Assembly: GCF_002455975.1 (NCBI RefSeq)
Contig: NZ_DKLM01000083.1
Coordinates: 58,473 to 109,479 of the forward strand
Direction: 5' to 3'
DNA: 51,007 nt
DNA from: Clostridium sp. UBA6640
GTDB lineage: Bacteria; Bacillota; Clostridia; Clostridiales; Clostridiaceae
Position 1 is the first letter of the stretch. Each line of letters begins with the position of its first letter. This document shows positions 50,733 through 51,007 of this stretch, piece by piece. Below the pieces are notes generated by a model. The model saw nothing but the letters and a program-made list of their open reading frames with translations, was not told the DNA's origin and did not search any database. The translations under genes and the position numbers were made by a program.

Positions 50733-51007
50733 TTAATTGTTTATAGACCTATGAATATCCTCTAGTCTTCCTTTAACACTTACGTCAATGAGTTTATCTC
50801 CTACTTTAAGAACAACTCCACCAACTATAGACTTATCAACTTTATTGGAGAGAATAACTCTTTTTCGAAGCTTTTTGGTTAAAATTTCTTTAAGTTTTTT
50901 CATACTATCATCATTTATGAGGAGTACAGTATAAACCACAGCTTCAATAACTCCATATTTATCATTTACCTTATCATCAAAATCCTTACCAATTCTATTA
51001 AAATAGT
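50733..51007 (-). CDS. atpH: F1 ATP synthase delta subunit (N-terminus outside window)
   Basis: The minus-strand frame is open from the right window edge to the stop at 50733, giving about 90 C-terminal residues: NRIGKDFDDKVNDKYGVIEA, VVYTVLLINDDSMKKLKEIL, KRVILSNKVDKSIVGGVVLK, VGDKLIDVSVKGRLEDI. The closing pattern 'vd.siiGG..l.iGd.liD.Svk.rL' is that of the delta/OSCP C-terminal domain, which links F1 alpha subunits to the b-subunit stalk. It is 23 bp upstream of atpA, whose N-terminal helix binds it and is duplicated here. Confidence 0.95.
   Translation of the reverse strand, partial: YFNRIGKDFDDKVNDKYGVIEAVVYTVLLINDDSMKKLKEILTKKLRKRVILSNKVDKSIVGGVVLKVGDKLIDVSVKGRLEDIHRSINN

Overview
The window is about 51 kb of very AT-rich DNA from a low-GC Gram-positive anaerobe, most likely Clostridium sensu stricto. 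The evidence is the strongly A/T-biased codon use, GGAGG-type ribosome binding sites with several GTG and TTG starts, a 1175-residue pyruvate:ferredoxin oxidoreductase, purine and SAM riboswitches, a spore-surface-type small protein and an LPXTG surface protein. It is an ordinary chromosomal segment with one long core operon at the right end (F1 ATP synthase) and much accessory and decaying DNA. No tRNA, rRNA, CRISPR array or prophage was recognised.

Layout. 0-9.4 kb: a truncated GyrI-like protein and a cysteine-rich partner; a GNAT acetyltransferase; a riboswitch-controlled xanthine salvage operon (pbuX-xpt); an XRE regulator with a TPR-like tail; and a two-gene unit pairing a TIM-barrel isomerase-like protein with a PEP-synthase-like phosphotransferase of unknown substrate. 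9.4-26.3 kb: S-box-controlled metY, tatD, a DEAD-box helicase, a CNNM/HlyC-type membrane protein, a REP-associated tyrosine transposase (RAYT), a LysR regulator divergent from a YdcZ-type transporter and a LOG-family protein, a possible glycogen-granule operon (CBM48 protein plus hendecad-repeat protein), an ArsR/EFR1 ferredoxin unit, HxlR, nitroreductase and a cell-wall glucosaminidase. This stretch carries at least nine copies or half-copies of a palindromic repeat with GGGACGGTTCAT ends. None was found outside it, and the RAYT lies near its middle. 26.3-33 kb: two GNATs, PFOR, two small proteins and a MerR-TipAS drug sensor. 33-43 kb: a 1849-residue SpaA/collagen-binding-type adhesin, a decayed regulator, and an operon of response regulator, sensor kinase and LolA/RseB-like lipoprotein; then an ArsC/Spx protein. 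43-46.4 kb: a chemoreceptor between wrecks of an IS110 and an IS256 transposase. 46.4-51 kb: atpH(partial)-atpA-atpG-atpD-atpC on the minus strand.

How the genes work together. Metabolic genes with visible RNA control are xanthine salvage (guanine-family aptamer plus terminator) and sulfur amino-acid synthesis (SAM-I riboswitch plus terminator). PFOR and F1-ATPase are the energy core. Several regulators sit beside likely targets: ArsR/EFR1, HxlR/nitroreductase, LysR/YdcZ, and the two-component system near the adhesin.

Most worth a second look: the RAYT and its nearby repeat family, including two near-identical 110-bp composite copies flanking the metY unit and one copy supplying the stop codon of the LysR gene; the CBM48/hendecad pair as candidate granule-coat proteins; the PEP-dependent-phosphotransferase/TIM-barrel pair; an ATP synthase alpha subunit with a duplicated N-terminal helix; a guanine-family riboswitch with an altered J1/2 in front of purely xanthine genes; and a strong internal start in the TipA-like gene that would release the drug-binding domain alone. 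All calls rest on reading the sequence; no database search was possible.
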